A stretch of 16,238 nt of DNA from DATESZ01 sp035283845 (GTDB lineage Bacteria > Desulfobacterota > Syntrophia > Syntrophales > JACQWR01): contig DATESZ010000009.1 in NCBI GenBank assembly GCA_035283845.1, forward strand, positions 1 through 16,238, given 5' to 3'. Positions 1-7,505 of this stretch are shown piece by piece. Positions within the stretch are counted from its first letter, which is position 1. Every line of letters begins with the position of its first letter. A program made the position numbers and the translations under genes. Below the pieces are notes generated by a model that was not told where the DNA came from, searched no databases, and saw nothing but the letters and a program-made list of their open reading frames with translations.

Positions 1-12
1 TACCGGTTAGAG

Positions 13-1023
13 CTACTCCGGTTCAAAGATAAAATCCTGCCCGTCGCTTTCCTTGAAGGCGGAGAGCAGCGCCGGCTCCTCAAAAGAAGCGCCTGCCCTG
101 TGTCCGAACAGGTTCCAGCCATCGCTGTCCAATTTCTTCAAGTATGTTCTCAGGTCAATGTTCATGGGGCATACCGCTGTACAGGAGCCGCAATCCACGC
201 ATCGGCCTGCCATATGATAAAGCCTCATAATCTGGAATACCTGATTGTCCGAAGGATCGATGCCAAGACCTATCCATTGCGGCTGGGTCTGCTCTACAAA
301 GCAGCTTCTACAGTAACAGGATGGGCAGGCATTGCGGCAGGCATAGCAGCGGATGCACTTATTCATCTCCTTCACAAAATAATTCCACCTGTCTTTTTCG
401 GAAAGCCTGGAAAAATCTTCTACCAGCCCGTATTCCCCGCCGGCATCCATCGGCGGCGCCATTTCTCCTGACATCATGTCGTGGAGGACCGGATTGTTAA
501 AACGGCAGGTAAGGCAATTGTCGGCAATCACCTCGGAAAGAGGCGCCTCCCGGTCGCCGCCCGCAATTTTAACCAGTAGCTTGTCTTCCTTCAGTTCTCC
601 GCCAATAATTTCCTGCCCGCCCAGGAGCGCCGACACCTTCCGGTTATCCACGTAACCGCGGCAGGGGACGCCAAGGATCACCACTTCATCCCGCGCGTAT
701 TGCCTTTCCTGAAGCTGAATCACCAAAGAGCGACTCGTGCAGCCGCGGGCGACGATACCCACGACCTTTTTCGTCTTCTCTTCCGCCTTAAGGCGCTTTT
801 GGGAATCCCGGTGCTGATAAATAATATCGGGCAAAAATTTAGCGAGATTCTGTACGCAAAGGGGGTTGAACATGAGCCGTTCGACCTCTTCCGGGGCGGT
901 AATAAAACAAGGCGTCATAATGAGCGGCAGGGAGCCCTGCTCATAACCGATGATTACATCCACCTTCTTTTCGATGAGAAGCTTCCTCGACTCTTCCCGC
1001 AGTTTGTTTTCTACATTTTCCAC
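13..1023 (-). CDS. Iron-sulfur electron-transfer subunit (FrhB/FdhB-like plus two [4Fe-4S] clusters) of an Hdr-type complex
   Basis: Soluble redox protein of 336 residues, last gene of the hdrA-mvhD group. Its N-terminal two-thirds carry scattered cysteines (C39, C56, C95, C121) and a C170-x2-C173 motif followed by a short segment ending SG, which recalls F420-hydrogenase/formate-dehydrogenase beta subunits. The C-terminal third has two ferredoxin-like clusters. The first is cysteine-rich (C223, C226, C229, C233, then C236, C238, C241) and the second is regular (C275, C278, C281, C285). No membrane segment or signal peptide is seen. The start is GTG at 1023, preceded by AAGGA about 9 nt upstream. 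It lies 34 bp after mvhD, so co-expression is likely. I infer that it passes electrons between MvhD/HdrA and a partner, perhaps a formate dehydrogenase or hydrogenase, encoded left of the window. The FeS role is secure; the FrhB relationship is moderate and the true partner unknown. Confidence 0.8.
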   Translation of the reverse strand: MENVENKLREESRKLLIEKKVDVIIGYEQGSLPLIMTPCFITAPEEVERLMFNPLCVQNLAKFLPDIIYQHRDSQKRLKAEEKTKKVVGIVARGCTSRSLVIQLQERQYARDEVVILGVPCRGYVDNRKVSALLGGQEIIGGELKEDKLLVKIAGGDREAPLSEVIADNCLTCRFNNPVLHDMMSGEMAPPMDAGGEYGLVEDFSRLSEKDRWNYFVKEMNKCIRCYACRNACPSCYCRSCFVEQTQPQWIGLGIDPSDNQVFQIMRLYHMAGRCVDCGSCTAVCPMNIDLRTYLKKLDSDGWNLFGHRAGASFEEPALLSAFKESDGQDFIFEPE

Positions 1024-1057
1024 AAGTCCAGATCCTTACCCTTCTTCACATCAGTTA

Positions 1058-1498
1058 TCACAACTTTTTTACCAGCCTTTGCGCCGGACCAATGGCTTTG
1101 ACGGCGCCCGTCACCTGCCTTATAACCTTGGCAAAGCGCTCGCCCTCCGACGCCGAAACCCAGGTGAACATGGCCCTGTCTCCCTCTACCCCGATATAGG
1201 TCAGGAAGCTCTTGAGCATGGCAAATTTTCGCCGGGCAATCATATTCCCGGTCAGGTAATGGCACTCCCCCGGATGGCAGCCCGAGACAAGGACGCCATC
1301 AGCGCCCTCCTGCAGGGCCTTCACAATATAAAAAGGGTTGATCCTGCCCGTGCAGGGAACCCTGATTATCCTCACGTTCGGGGGATACTGGATCCTGCTG
1401 ATGCCCGCCAGGTCGGCGCCTGCGTAGGTACACCAGTTGCAGACGATGGCAATGATCTTCGGTTCCCAGCCGTTATTTTTTTGCTCTTCCCTCTCCAC
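1058..1498 (-). CDS. mvhD: MvhD-type [2Fe-2S] subunit (methyl-viologen-reducing hydrogenase delta family)
   Basis: Small electron-relay protein that in known complexes links HdrA to a hydrogenase or formate dehydrogenase. From the GTG start it is 146 residues, normal for stand-alone MvhD. Family cysteines are all present: a CNWC motif (C20, C23), C49 in PCTGR, and C74 and C79 in GCHPGECHY. I prefer GTG at 1498 because GGAGG lies 7 nt upstream; an in-frame TTG at 1504 is possible but sits only 1 nt from that ribosome site. It follows hdrA after about 250 bp of palindrome-bearing DNA and precedes the FeS gene by 34 bp. In other anaerobes MvhD is often fused to or next to HdrA, which supports a shared complex here. 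The assignment is firm; the hydrogenase or dehydrogenase it serves is not in view. Confidence 0.92.
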   Translation of the reverse strand: MEREEQKNNGWEPKIIAIVCNWCTYAGADLAGISRIQYPPNVRIIRVPCTGRINPFYIVKALQEGADGVLVSGCHPGECHYLTGNMIARRKFAMLKSFLTYIGVEGDRAMFTWVSASEGERFAKVIRQVTGAVKAIGPAQRLVKKL

Positions 1499-1584
1499 CC
1501 TCAATCCTCCACCCCATAAGCACTAACTTAAGCGTTGCAATATTCGGATTTCCCTTCCCTTGATGGGATGTTCCCGTTTCTTCT

Positions 1585-1606
1585 CCCCCTCCCTTGATGG
1601 GAGGGG
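1585..1606. repeat. G/C-asymmetric palindrome, copy 1
   Basis: Perfect 8-bp stem CCCCTCCC/GGGAGGGG (1586-1593 with 1599-1606) and a 5-nt loop TTGAT. A degenerate copy of its centre, TCCCTTGATGGGA, lies just upstream at 1556-1568. It sits in the hdrA-mvhD gap. No T-run follows on the minus strand, so it is not a classical terminator; it is better described as an interspersed palindromic repeat that may fold in the operon mRNA. Confidence 0.75.
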
Positions 1607-1664
1607 ATGAAGGGGAGGGTGTAAATATAAAAGGAAATCATTATGTTCTTCACCCTCTCCCTTG

Positions 1665-1688
1665 CCCTCCCCCGTCAAAGGGGGAGGG
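1665..1688. repeat. G/C-asymmetric palindrome, copy 2
   Basis: Perfect 9-bp stem CCCTCCCCC/GGGGGAGGG with the 6-nt loop GTCAAA, in the same hdrA-mvhD gap as copy 1. Its arms are identical to those of the copy at 6249-6271 upstream of hdrA. The remainder of the gap (about 1499-1748) holds the mvhD ribosome site and a short direct repeat TGAACCC beside the hdrA stop, and no gene that I can support. Confidence 0.75.
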
Positions 1689-1748
1689 ATCAATGCAGTA
1701 AGAAATCTTCAGTTAGCGCCCATGACCTTCAACTCTGAACCCTGAACC

Positions 1749-4700
1749 CTAAAGCGCCTGCAACTGCGACAACACCTCCTCGTTGCTGAAGCCGTTCAGA
1801 TCAATGGCATTCATCCGGCAGGACGCCGTGCATACGCCGCAACCCTTGCAAAGGACCGCATTGACGGCGGCGCAGGCCTCCACAGGATCGACCGCTACGG
1901 CGCCAAAGGGACAATTAATCTCGCAGAGCCCGCAGGCCATGCACCTTTCCTTGTCTACATAGGCCGTTTTGCCCTCCGACAGGATGAAATCCTTGGTGAG
2001 AATGACAGAGGCCCGCGATACGGCGGCACGCGCCTGAATTAAAGATTCATTGCTGAATTTCGGCGCATGGGCGAGACCGCAGAGGAATACCCCATCCGTG
2101 GCAAATTCAACGGGTCTCAGTTTGACGTGGGCCTCTAAGAAAAATCCATCCTGGTTGGTGGGCACTTTGAGCATCCTGCCGATTGCTTCATTCTGCGGGT
2201 TGGGAAGGGTGGCCACGCCGAGCGCCAGAATGTCTCCCCTGATCTCCACCAGCTCGTTCAGGACGGGATCATATACAGAAACGATGACCCCATGTCCATC
2301 CTTTATCACTTCCGGCTTCCGGTCTTCTTCGTAACGTACGAACCGGACATCTCTCTCACGCGCCTTTTTATAATAATCCTCTTTCAGCCCGAACGTCCGG
2401 ATGTCCCGGTAGATGATCGTAACCTCTCTCTCCGGATCGGACTCCTTTAATTTGAGGGCATTTTTGACGGCCTGGGAGCAGCAATACCTGCTGCAATAAG
2501 GTCTTGCTGCCTCTCTCGAACCGACACACTGAATCATGACGACGCTTTTCGCCCTGGAAATGGAGGCATCGTTCCCGGCAATGAGATCTTCCAATTCCCG
2601 CTGGGTAACTACCTCATCCAGCGCCCCATACTGATACTCTTCCGTTTTCAGTTCGTAGCCGCCGGTGGCCAGGATGACCACGCCATGCTCAAAGAGCCGC
2701 TCACCGTCGTTGGTCCCGATGGTGGTTTTGTAATTACCGATGAAGCCTTCAATCTTCCTGATTTCCGCTCCCGTATAAACCTCTATCAACGTATTATTAC
2801 AAACTTTTTCAATAAGATCGGAAAGATGCCGCCTCGTATCCAGACCCTCAAGGGTGTAGTGCAGCCGGCGGTAATTACCCCCTAACTCGCCTTCCTTTTC
2901 CACGATGCAGGAGGGATATCCCTGCTGCGCCAGGGAGAGCGCCGCCGTTATTCCCGAAAGACCGCCGCCTATGATCAGCGCCGCATGGTTGACGCTCAAT
3001 TGTCCCGGCTTCAGCGGTTTCAGCAGCCCCGCCTTGGCTACGGACATTCTCACTAAGTCCTTGGCCTTTTCCGTCGCCTTTTCCGGTTCATGCATATGGA
3101 CCCAGGAATTCTGGTCGCGGATATTGGCCATCTCAAAAAGATACCGGTTAAGACCGGCTTTCTCGCAATTTTCCTGGAAGAGCCCCTCGTGGGTACGGGG
3201 GGAACAGGAGGCCACGACGACGCGCGTCAGGTTCTGCTCCTGGATAATATCGGCCATCTTGACCGCCGCATCCTGGGAACAGGTAAAAAGGTTATCCGTG
3301 GCGTAAACCACCGTGGGCAGGGATTTGGCATATTCCACTACCCCCGGCACGTCCACCACGCCTCCGATATTTATCCCGCAGTGACAGACAAAAACTCCCG
3401 TCCGGGGTCCGATGCCGCGCAGATCTCTTTCCAGAGGCAGCTCTGCTTCCGTAATCAGGCTGCCGCGGGACCCGGCCAGCAATTCCCCGACACAGGCGGC
3501 GGCGCCGCTCGCTTCCATCACCGTTTCCGGTATGTCCTTAGGGCCGCCGAAGGCGCCGCAGACAAACACTCCCGGTCGCGAAGTCTGCACGGGATTTTCC
3601 AGGCTGGTCTTGCAGAATCCATACTCGTTGAGGTCCATACCAAGGCTTTCGGCAAGCCCGCGCGCTTCCACAGGCGGCGTGAGCCCTACGGACAGGACGA
3701 CCATGTCAAATTCTTCCTCCACGAGCCTGCCGTCCTCCATGACGTAGGTAATCATGAGGTCTTTCGTCTGCTGCAGCTCCTTCACACTGGAAGGGATAGA
3801 GCGGACATAACGGATGCCGTATTCCTCCTTTGCCCTGTTTACAAAACGGTCGAAATCTTTGCCGTGGGCCCGTATATCCATGAAGAAGATTGTCGGTTCC
3901 AGATTTTTCGCGTGCTCCTTGCCCACGATCGCCTCTTTGGTGGCATACATGCAGCATACGGAAGAGCACCAACTGTTGCCGCAGGAGGTATCCCTCGAAC
4001 CGACGCATTGTATGAAGGCAATCTTTTTTGGCTCCTTGCCGTCGGAAAGCCGCTGGACATGGCCGAAATAGGGGCCGGAAGCGGAAAGAATCCGTTCAAA
4101 CTGGATGCTTGTAACGACGTTCTTGTATCGGCCAAAACCGTATTCGCCGCGGACGCCGGCGTCAAAAATTTCAAAGCCCGGGGCGGCGATTACAGCGCCC
4201 ACTTCCAAACGGTCTTCCCCAAAGGTTTCTTCATGCCTCAAAGCGCCGGCAGCGCAGACCTCAACGCACTGGTAGCATTCAGAGCAGATCCCGCAATTCA
4301 GGCAGCGGCCGGCTTCGCGCCGGGCATCTCCTTCCGAGAAGCCTACGGCAACCTCCTTAAAATCCATCTTTCTTTCCATGACTTCGCGCACGGGCATCGG
4401 CAATCGTGAAGCTTTATCAATGTCCGACGTATCATCACGGTCGGCAAGCCCTTTCGTCCAGTCCCGGCCGCGTCCTTCCCGAAGGTCTTCCCCCTTCAGG
4501 TAGCGATCAATGGAAATTGCCGCTTCCTTTCCGGCATAGACTGCTTTAACGACCGTAGCGGGGCCGGTGACCACATCGCCGCCCGCAAAAATGCCGGGCA
4601 CGCCGGTGGCAAAGGTGACGGGGTCAACGGCGAGATTGTTCCACCGGTCTATGGAAATGCCGCTTCCCGCGGGAAGCAGGGAAAGGTCGTTCTGCTGCCC

Positions 4701-6170
4701 GATAGCGGCGATTACAGCATCCACAGGGATTATGAATTCCGAACCATCGATAGGCACGGGACGGCGACGTCCGCTGGCGTCTGCTTCTCCCAACTCCATG
4801 CGGAGGCACTCTATCCCGGTGACCTTGCCGTTTGCACCCAGGATGCGGTTGGGAGCCACTAAAAACTCCATCCTGATTCCTTCTTCCTCCGTTTCGGCAA
4901 TCTCTTCGGGCGCCGCCGGCATCTCGCCTTTTGACCTGCGGTAAAGGATAAACACATCCCCGGAGCCGGACCGCACGGCAGTCCGCACGGCGTCCATGGC
5001 CACATTGCCCCCACCGACCACAGCCACCCGGTCCCCTAATAATATCTTTTCCCCCATATTTACCCGCTTGAGATAATCAATGCCGGAGAAAACGCCCTCC
5101 ATATCTTCCCCGGGCAAGCCAAGCTTTGCGTCAAGATGGGAGCCGATGCCGATGAACAGGGCGTCATAATCCCTTTTCAGATCATCGAAGAGAACGTCTT
5201 TGCCGACGCGCGTATTCCGCCTGATGTCCACGCAAAGTTCTTCAATGATCCTGATTTCCGCGTTGATAATGTCTTTGGGGAGACGATATTCGGGTATGCC
5301 TACGGACAACCATCCGCCTGCGACGGGCAGCGCTTCAAAAACGACAACTTCGCATCCCTCTATGGCCAGATAGTAGGCGGCCGACAAGCCTGCCGGGCCG
5401 GCGCCCACTATGGCGACCTTCTTGCCTGTGCTTTCTTTCTTTTCCGGCAGATACTTCGTTTCGTCATGCAGGTCCAGATCCGCCACGAAACGCTTCAGGT
5501 GCATGATGTCGATGGGCTCGTCCACCTCGCCCCTCTTGCAGGAAGTCTCGCAGGGATGATCGCATACCCGCCCGCAAACGGCGGGGAAGGGATTGTCCTT
5601 CTTGATCAGTTTCAGCGCTTCCCGGTATTTGCCTGCCGCAATGAGGGCGACGTAACCTTGAACGCTGATATGGGTGGGGCAGGCAGCCTTACAGGGGGAA
5701 GTCCCGATCTTGTCAACGGCAAAAGCGCTCGGTATGGCCTGGGGGAATTGCCGGTAGATGGCCTTCCGGGGATTAAGATTTTCATTGAATTCGGAGGGTA
5801 GGGATACGGGACAGACATTGGCGCAGTCGCCGCAGCCGGTACACTTGGCCAAATCAACAAAACGGGGCTCCTTTGTTAACCGTACCTGAAAACGTCCCGC
5901 CTCGCCGGTTACGGCGGCAACTTTTCTCCTCGTCAGGATTTCCACATTGGGGTGGCGCCCCACCTCCACCAACTTGGGCGAAAGGATGCAGGCGGAGCAA
6001 TCGTTCGTGGGAAAGGTCTTGTCCAACTGAGCCATGACCCCGCCGATGCTGATTCCCTTTTCCACGAGGTAAACTTTAATACCCGAATTTGCCAGATCAA
6101 GAGATGCCTGTATTCCGGCGATCCCCGATCCTACAACCATTACCGCACCGATCTTTTTATTGTCGTCCAA
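1749..6170 (-). CDS. hdrA: Giant HdrA-type flavoprotein: tandem HdrA units with an inserted GltD/NfnB-like NAD(P)H oxidoreductase module
   Basis: About 1473 residues, against roughly 650 for ordinary HdrA. Order from residue 1: FAD Rossmann GSGIAG (14-19) and HdrA-type core; [4Fe-4S] C110-x2-C-x2-C-x3-C; a GltD-like segment opening with a cysteine-rich domain (C160, C164, C199, C203, C207, C211), then FAD motif GAGPAG (256-261), second Rossmann GGGNVAMD (386-393) and a GGD motif near 530; a cysteine cluster C623-C639; return of the first HdrA unit with IQCVGSRD and CSSVCC near 721-740; a second full HdrA unit starting with FVCHCG near 927, FAD motif GGGLSG near 1067, CSRYCC near 1226; two C-terminal [4Fe-4S] ferredoxin clusters (1410-1420, 1441-1451). 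Start TTG at 6170 chosen because GAGG lies 9 nt upstream and the FAD fold begins right after; the reading frame remains open to 6221. Expected to be cytoplasmic and possibly electron-bifurcating; MvhD and an FeS protein follow. Family call firm, reaction inferred. Confidence 0.92.
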   Translation of the reverse strand: MDDNKKIGAVMVVGSGIAGIQASLDLANSGIKVYLVEKGISIGGVMAQLDKTFPTNDCSACILSPKLVEVGRHPNVEILTRRKVAAVTGEAGRFQVRLTKEPRFVDLAKCTGCGDCANVCPVSLPSEFNENLNPRKAIYRQFPQAIPSAFAVDKIGTSPCKAACPTHISVQGYVALIAAGKYREALKLIKKDNPFPAVCGRVCDHPCETSCKRGEVDEPIDIMHLKRFVADLDLHDETKYLPEKKESTGKKVAIVGAGPAGLSAAYYLAIEGCEVVVFEALPVAGGWLSVGIPEYRLPKDIINAEIRIIEELCVDIRRNTRVGKDVLFDDLKRDYDALFIGIGSHLDAKLGLPGEDMEGVFSGIDYLKRVNMGEKILLGDRVAVVGGGNVAMDAVRTAVRSGSGDVFILYRRSKGEMPAAPEEIAETEEEGIRMEFLVAPNRILGANGKVTGIECLRMELGEADASGRRRPVPIDGSEFIIPVDAVIAAIGQQNDLSLLPAGSGISIDRWNNLAVDPVTFATGVPGIFAGGDVVTGPATVVKAVYAGKEAAISIDRYLKGEDLREGRGRDWTKGLADRDDTSDIDKASRLPMPVREVMERKMDFKEVAVGFSEGDARREAGRCLNCGICSECYQCVEVCAAGALRHEETFGEDRLEVGAVIAAPGFEIFDAGVRGEYGFGRYKNVVTSIQFERILSASGPYFGHVQRLSDGKEPKKIAFIQCVGSRDTSCGNSWCSSVCCMYATKEAIVGKEHAKNLEPTIFFMDIRAHGKDFDRFVNRAKEEYGIRYVRSIPSSVKELQQTKDLMITYVMEDGRLVEEEFDMVVLSVGLTPPVEARGLAESLGMDLNEYGFCKTSLENPVQTSRPGVFVCGAFGGPKDIPETVMEASGAAACVGELLAGSRGSLITEAELPLERDLRGIGPRTGVFVCHCGINIGGVVDVPGVVEYAKSLPTVVYATDNLFTCSQDAAVKMADIIQEQNLTRVVVASCSPRTHEGLFQENCEKAGLNRYLFEMANIRDQNSWVHMHEPEKATEKAKDLVRMSVAKAGLLKPLKPGQLSVNHAALIIGGGLSGITAALSLAQQGYPSCIVEKEGELGGNYRRLHYTLEGLDTRRHLSDLIEKVCNNTLIEVYTGAEIRKIEGFIGNYKTTIGTNDGERLFEHGVVILATGGYELKTEEYQYGALDEVVTQRELEDLIAGNDASISRAKSVVMIQCVGSREAARPYCSRYCCSQAVKNALKLKESDPEREVTIIYRDIRTFGLKEDYYKKARERDVRFVRYEEDRKPEVIKDGHGVIVSVYDPVLNELVEIRGDILALGVATLPNPQNEAIGRMLKVPTNQDGFFLEAHVKLRPVEFATDGVFLCGLAHAPKFSNESLIQARAAVSRASVILTKDFILSEGKTAYVDKERCMACGLCEINCPFGAVAVDPVEACAAVNAVLCKGCGVCTASCRMNAIDLNGFSNEEVLSQLQAL

Positions 6171-6248
6171 CTGCTTACACCTCGGATTTCCAGGTAACCC
6201 CCATGCCCGGGCCGGGCACAACGAAGGATGAAAATCATCCCCACCCCT

Positions 6249-6271
6249 CCCTCCCCCGTCGAGGGGGAGGG
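6249..6271. repeat. G/C-asymmetric palindrome, copy 3 (hdrA leader)
   Basis: Perfect 9-bp stem CCCTCCCCC/GGGGGAGGG around the loop GTCGA, with the same arms as the copy at 1665-1688. It lies about 80 nt upstream of the proposed hdrA start, so it should be part of the hdrA leader RNA if transcription begins near 6301. The rest of 6171-6439 is AT-rich and has no supportable gene; a short palindrome AGTTGCAACT (6413-6422) lies just past the rfbB stop. Confidence 0.75.
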
Positions 6272-6307
6272 ATACAAGGAGGGGGCATTTTCATATAAAC
6301 TTTTTTT

Positions 6308-6335
6308 ACAATAGCATTAGATATTCAGGATACAA
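6308..6335 (-). promoter_or_regulatory. Possible sigma70-type promoter for the hdrA operon
   Basis: On the minus strand TTGTAT (6335-6330) is followed after 16 nt by TATTGT (6313-6308), with TGC directly before it giving an extended -10. Transcripts would start near 6301 and carry a leader of about 130 nt containing the G/C hairpin. Both boxes match the consensus only partly, so this is a candidate. Confidence 0.3.
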
Positions 6336-6439
6336 AAGAGACCTTGCCTCATTTGCGCCGCTGAACTATCATGATTTGACTTATCTTTCAAGTTCAATAA
6401 TGTTTTTATAAAAGTTGCAACTGGTTAATGCCTTCACCT

Positions 6440-7495
6440 TTACAATCCGTATTGTTCATCGAGCCATTTTCTGTAAGCGCCGGTGCGAACCTGGTCTATC
6501 CAATTATCGTTCTGAAGATACCAGAGGATAGTCTTTCTGAGACCGGATGCAAAGGTTTCCCGCGGCGCCCAGTGTAACTCTGTATTTAACTTACTGAAAT
6601 CAATGGCGTACCTTCGATCATGCCCCGGTCTGTCTGTGACGAAGGCAATCAGCTCCCGCCGGGTGCGACCGGGCAAGGGGGAGGCGACCTCATCGAGGAT
6701 ATCGCAGATCATCTCTACGATAGTGATGTTTTCCATTTCCGCCCCGCCGCCGATGTTATAGGTATCGCCTCTTTTTCCCTCTTTCATGACGGTCCAGATG
6801 GCCTCGCAATGATCTTCCACATAGAGCCAGTCCCTCACGTTTTTCCCGTCCCCGTAAACAGGGAGCGGTTTGCCTTCCCGGGCATTGATGATTATCAGGG
6901 GTATCAGTTTTTCGGGAAACTGATAGGGGCCGTAATTGTTCGAGCAATTGGAAACGGTTGCGGGCAGCCCGTATGTTTTGTGATAGGCCCGAACCAGGTG
7001 ATCTGAGGCGGCCTTGGAAGCGGAATAGGGGCTGTTGGGCCGATAGGGGGTTTCCTCCGTAAAGTAACCATCGGGCCCCAGACTGCCGTATACCTCGTCC
7101 GTACTTACATGATGAAAAAGAACAAATCCGGAGGTTCCTCTTGCCGCTTCGAGGAGGTTGAAGGTACCCACGATATTGGTTTCGATGAAATTTGCCGGGT
7201 TTTTAATGGAGCGGTCCACATGGGACTCGGCCGCAAAATGGCAGACGGCGTCAACGCTGTGCCCTGCGAAAATTTCCCGCATTTGCTCAGCATCGCAGAT
7301 ATCCGCCCGAATAAAAACGTAGCGCCCGGAATAAAGATCATTTATGTCGCTTAAGCTTTGGGGATTTCCCGCATAGGTGAGCCTGTCAACATTGATGATT
7401 CTGCCCCGGAAATCAGGTTGCCCGAAGAGATAGCGGATAAAATTGCTGCCAATGAACCCGCAGCCGCCGGTAATCAGAAGATTCTTTATTTTCAT
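6440..7495 (-). CDS. rfbB: dTDP-glucose 4,6-dehydratase
   Basis: Converts dTDP-glucose to dTDP-4-keto-6-deoxyglucose, the second step toward dTDP-rhamnose and other deoxysugars for cell-surface polysaccharides. The 351-residue length is normal for the family. Visible features are the NAD-binding GGCGFIGSN (10-18), the dehydratase STDEVYG motif (131-137, with catalytic T, D and E) and the SDR pair Y157-x3-K161 in YSASK, plus a typical RPNSPYSAS lead-in. The ATG at 7495 has only a weak ribosome site (GCAGG close to the start). The usual partners rfbA, rfbC and rfbD are absent on both sides: a broken radical-SAM gene lies 10 bp upstream and the hdrA leader downstream. The gene therefore probably serves a pathway encoded elsewhere, or is left over from a dispersed cluster. 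Identification is secure. Confidence 0.95.
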   Translation of the reverse strand: MKIKNLLITGGCGFIGSNFIRYLFGQPDFRGRIINVDRLTYAGNPQSLSDINDLYSGRYVFIRADICDAEQMREIFAGHSVDAVCHFAAESHVDRSIKNPANFIETNIVGTFNLLEAARGTSGFVLFHHVSTDEVYGSLGPDGYFTEETPYRPNSPYSASKAASDHLVRAYHKTYGLPATVSNCSNNYGPYQFPEKLIPLIIINAREGKPLPVYGDGKNVRDWLYVEDHCEAIWTVMKEGKRGDTYNIGGGAEMENITIVEMICDILDEVASPLPGRTRRELIAFVTDRPGHDRRYAIDFSKLNTELHWAPRETFASGLRKTILWYLQNDNWIDQVRTGAYRKWLDEQYGL

Positions 7496-7505
7496 GCCTG
7501 CTTTT

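Noticed and set aside
1585..1688. G/C hairpins as Rho-independent terminators of hdrA
   Set aside because: Stems are strong but no T-run follows on the minus strand, and identical arms occur in a leader position upstream of hdrA.
3090..4409. Long plus-strand open frame (439 codons) opposite hdrA
   Set aside because: It is antisense to strongly motif-rich HdrA/GltD coding sequence, has no recognisable domain, and is explained by the codon bias of the real gene.
6171..6221. Upstream extension of hdrA to TTG 6221
   Set aside because: The added 17 residues are unlike the start of HdrA, and the better ribosome site lies between this codon and the TTG at 6170.
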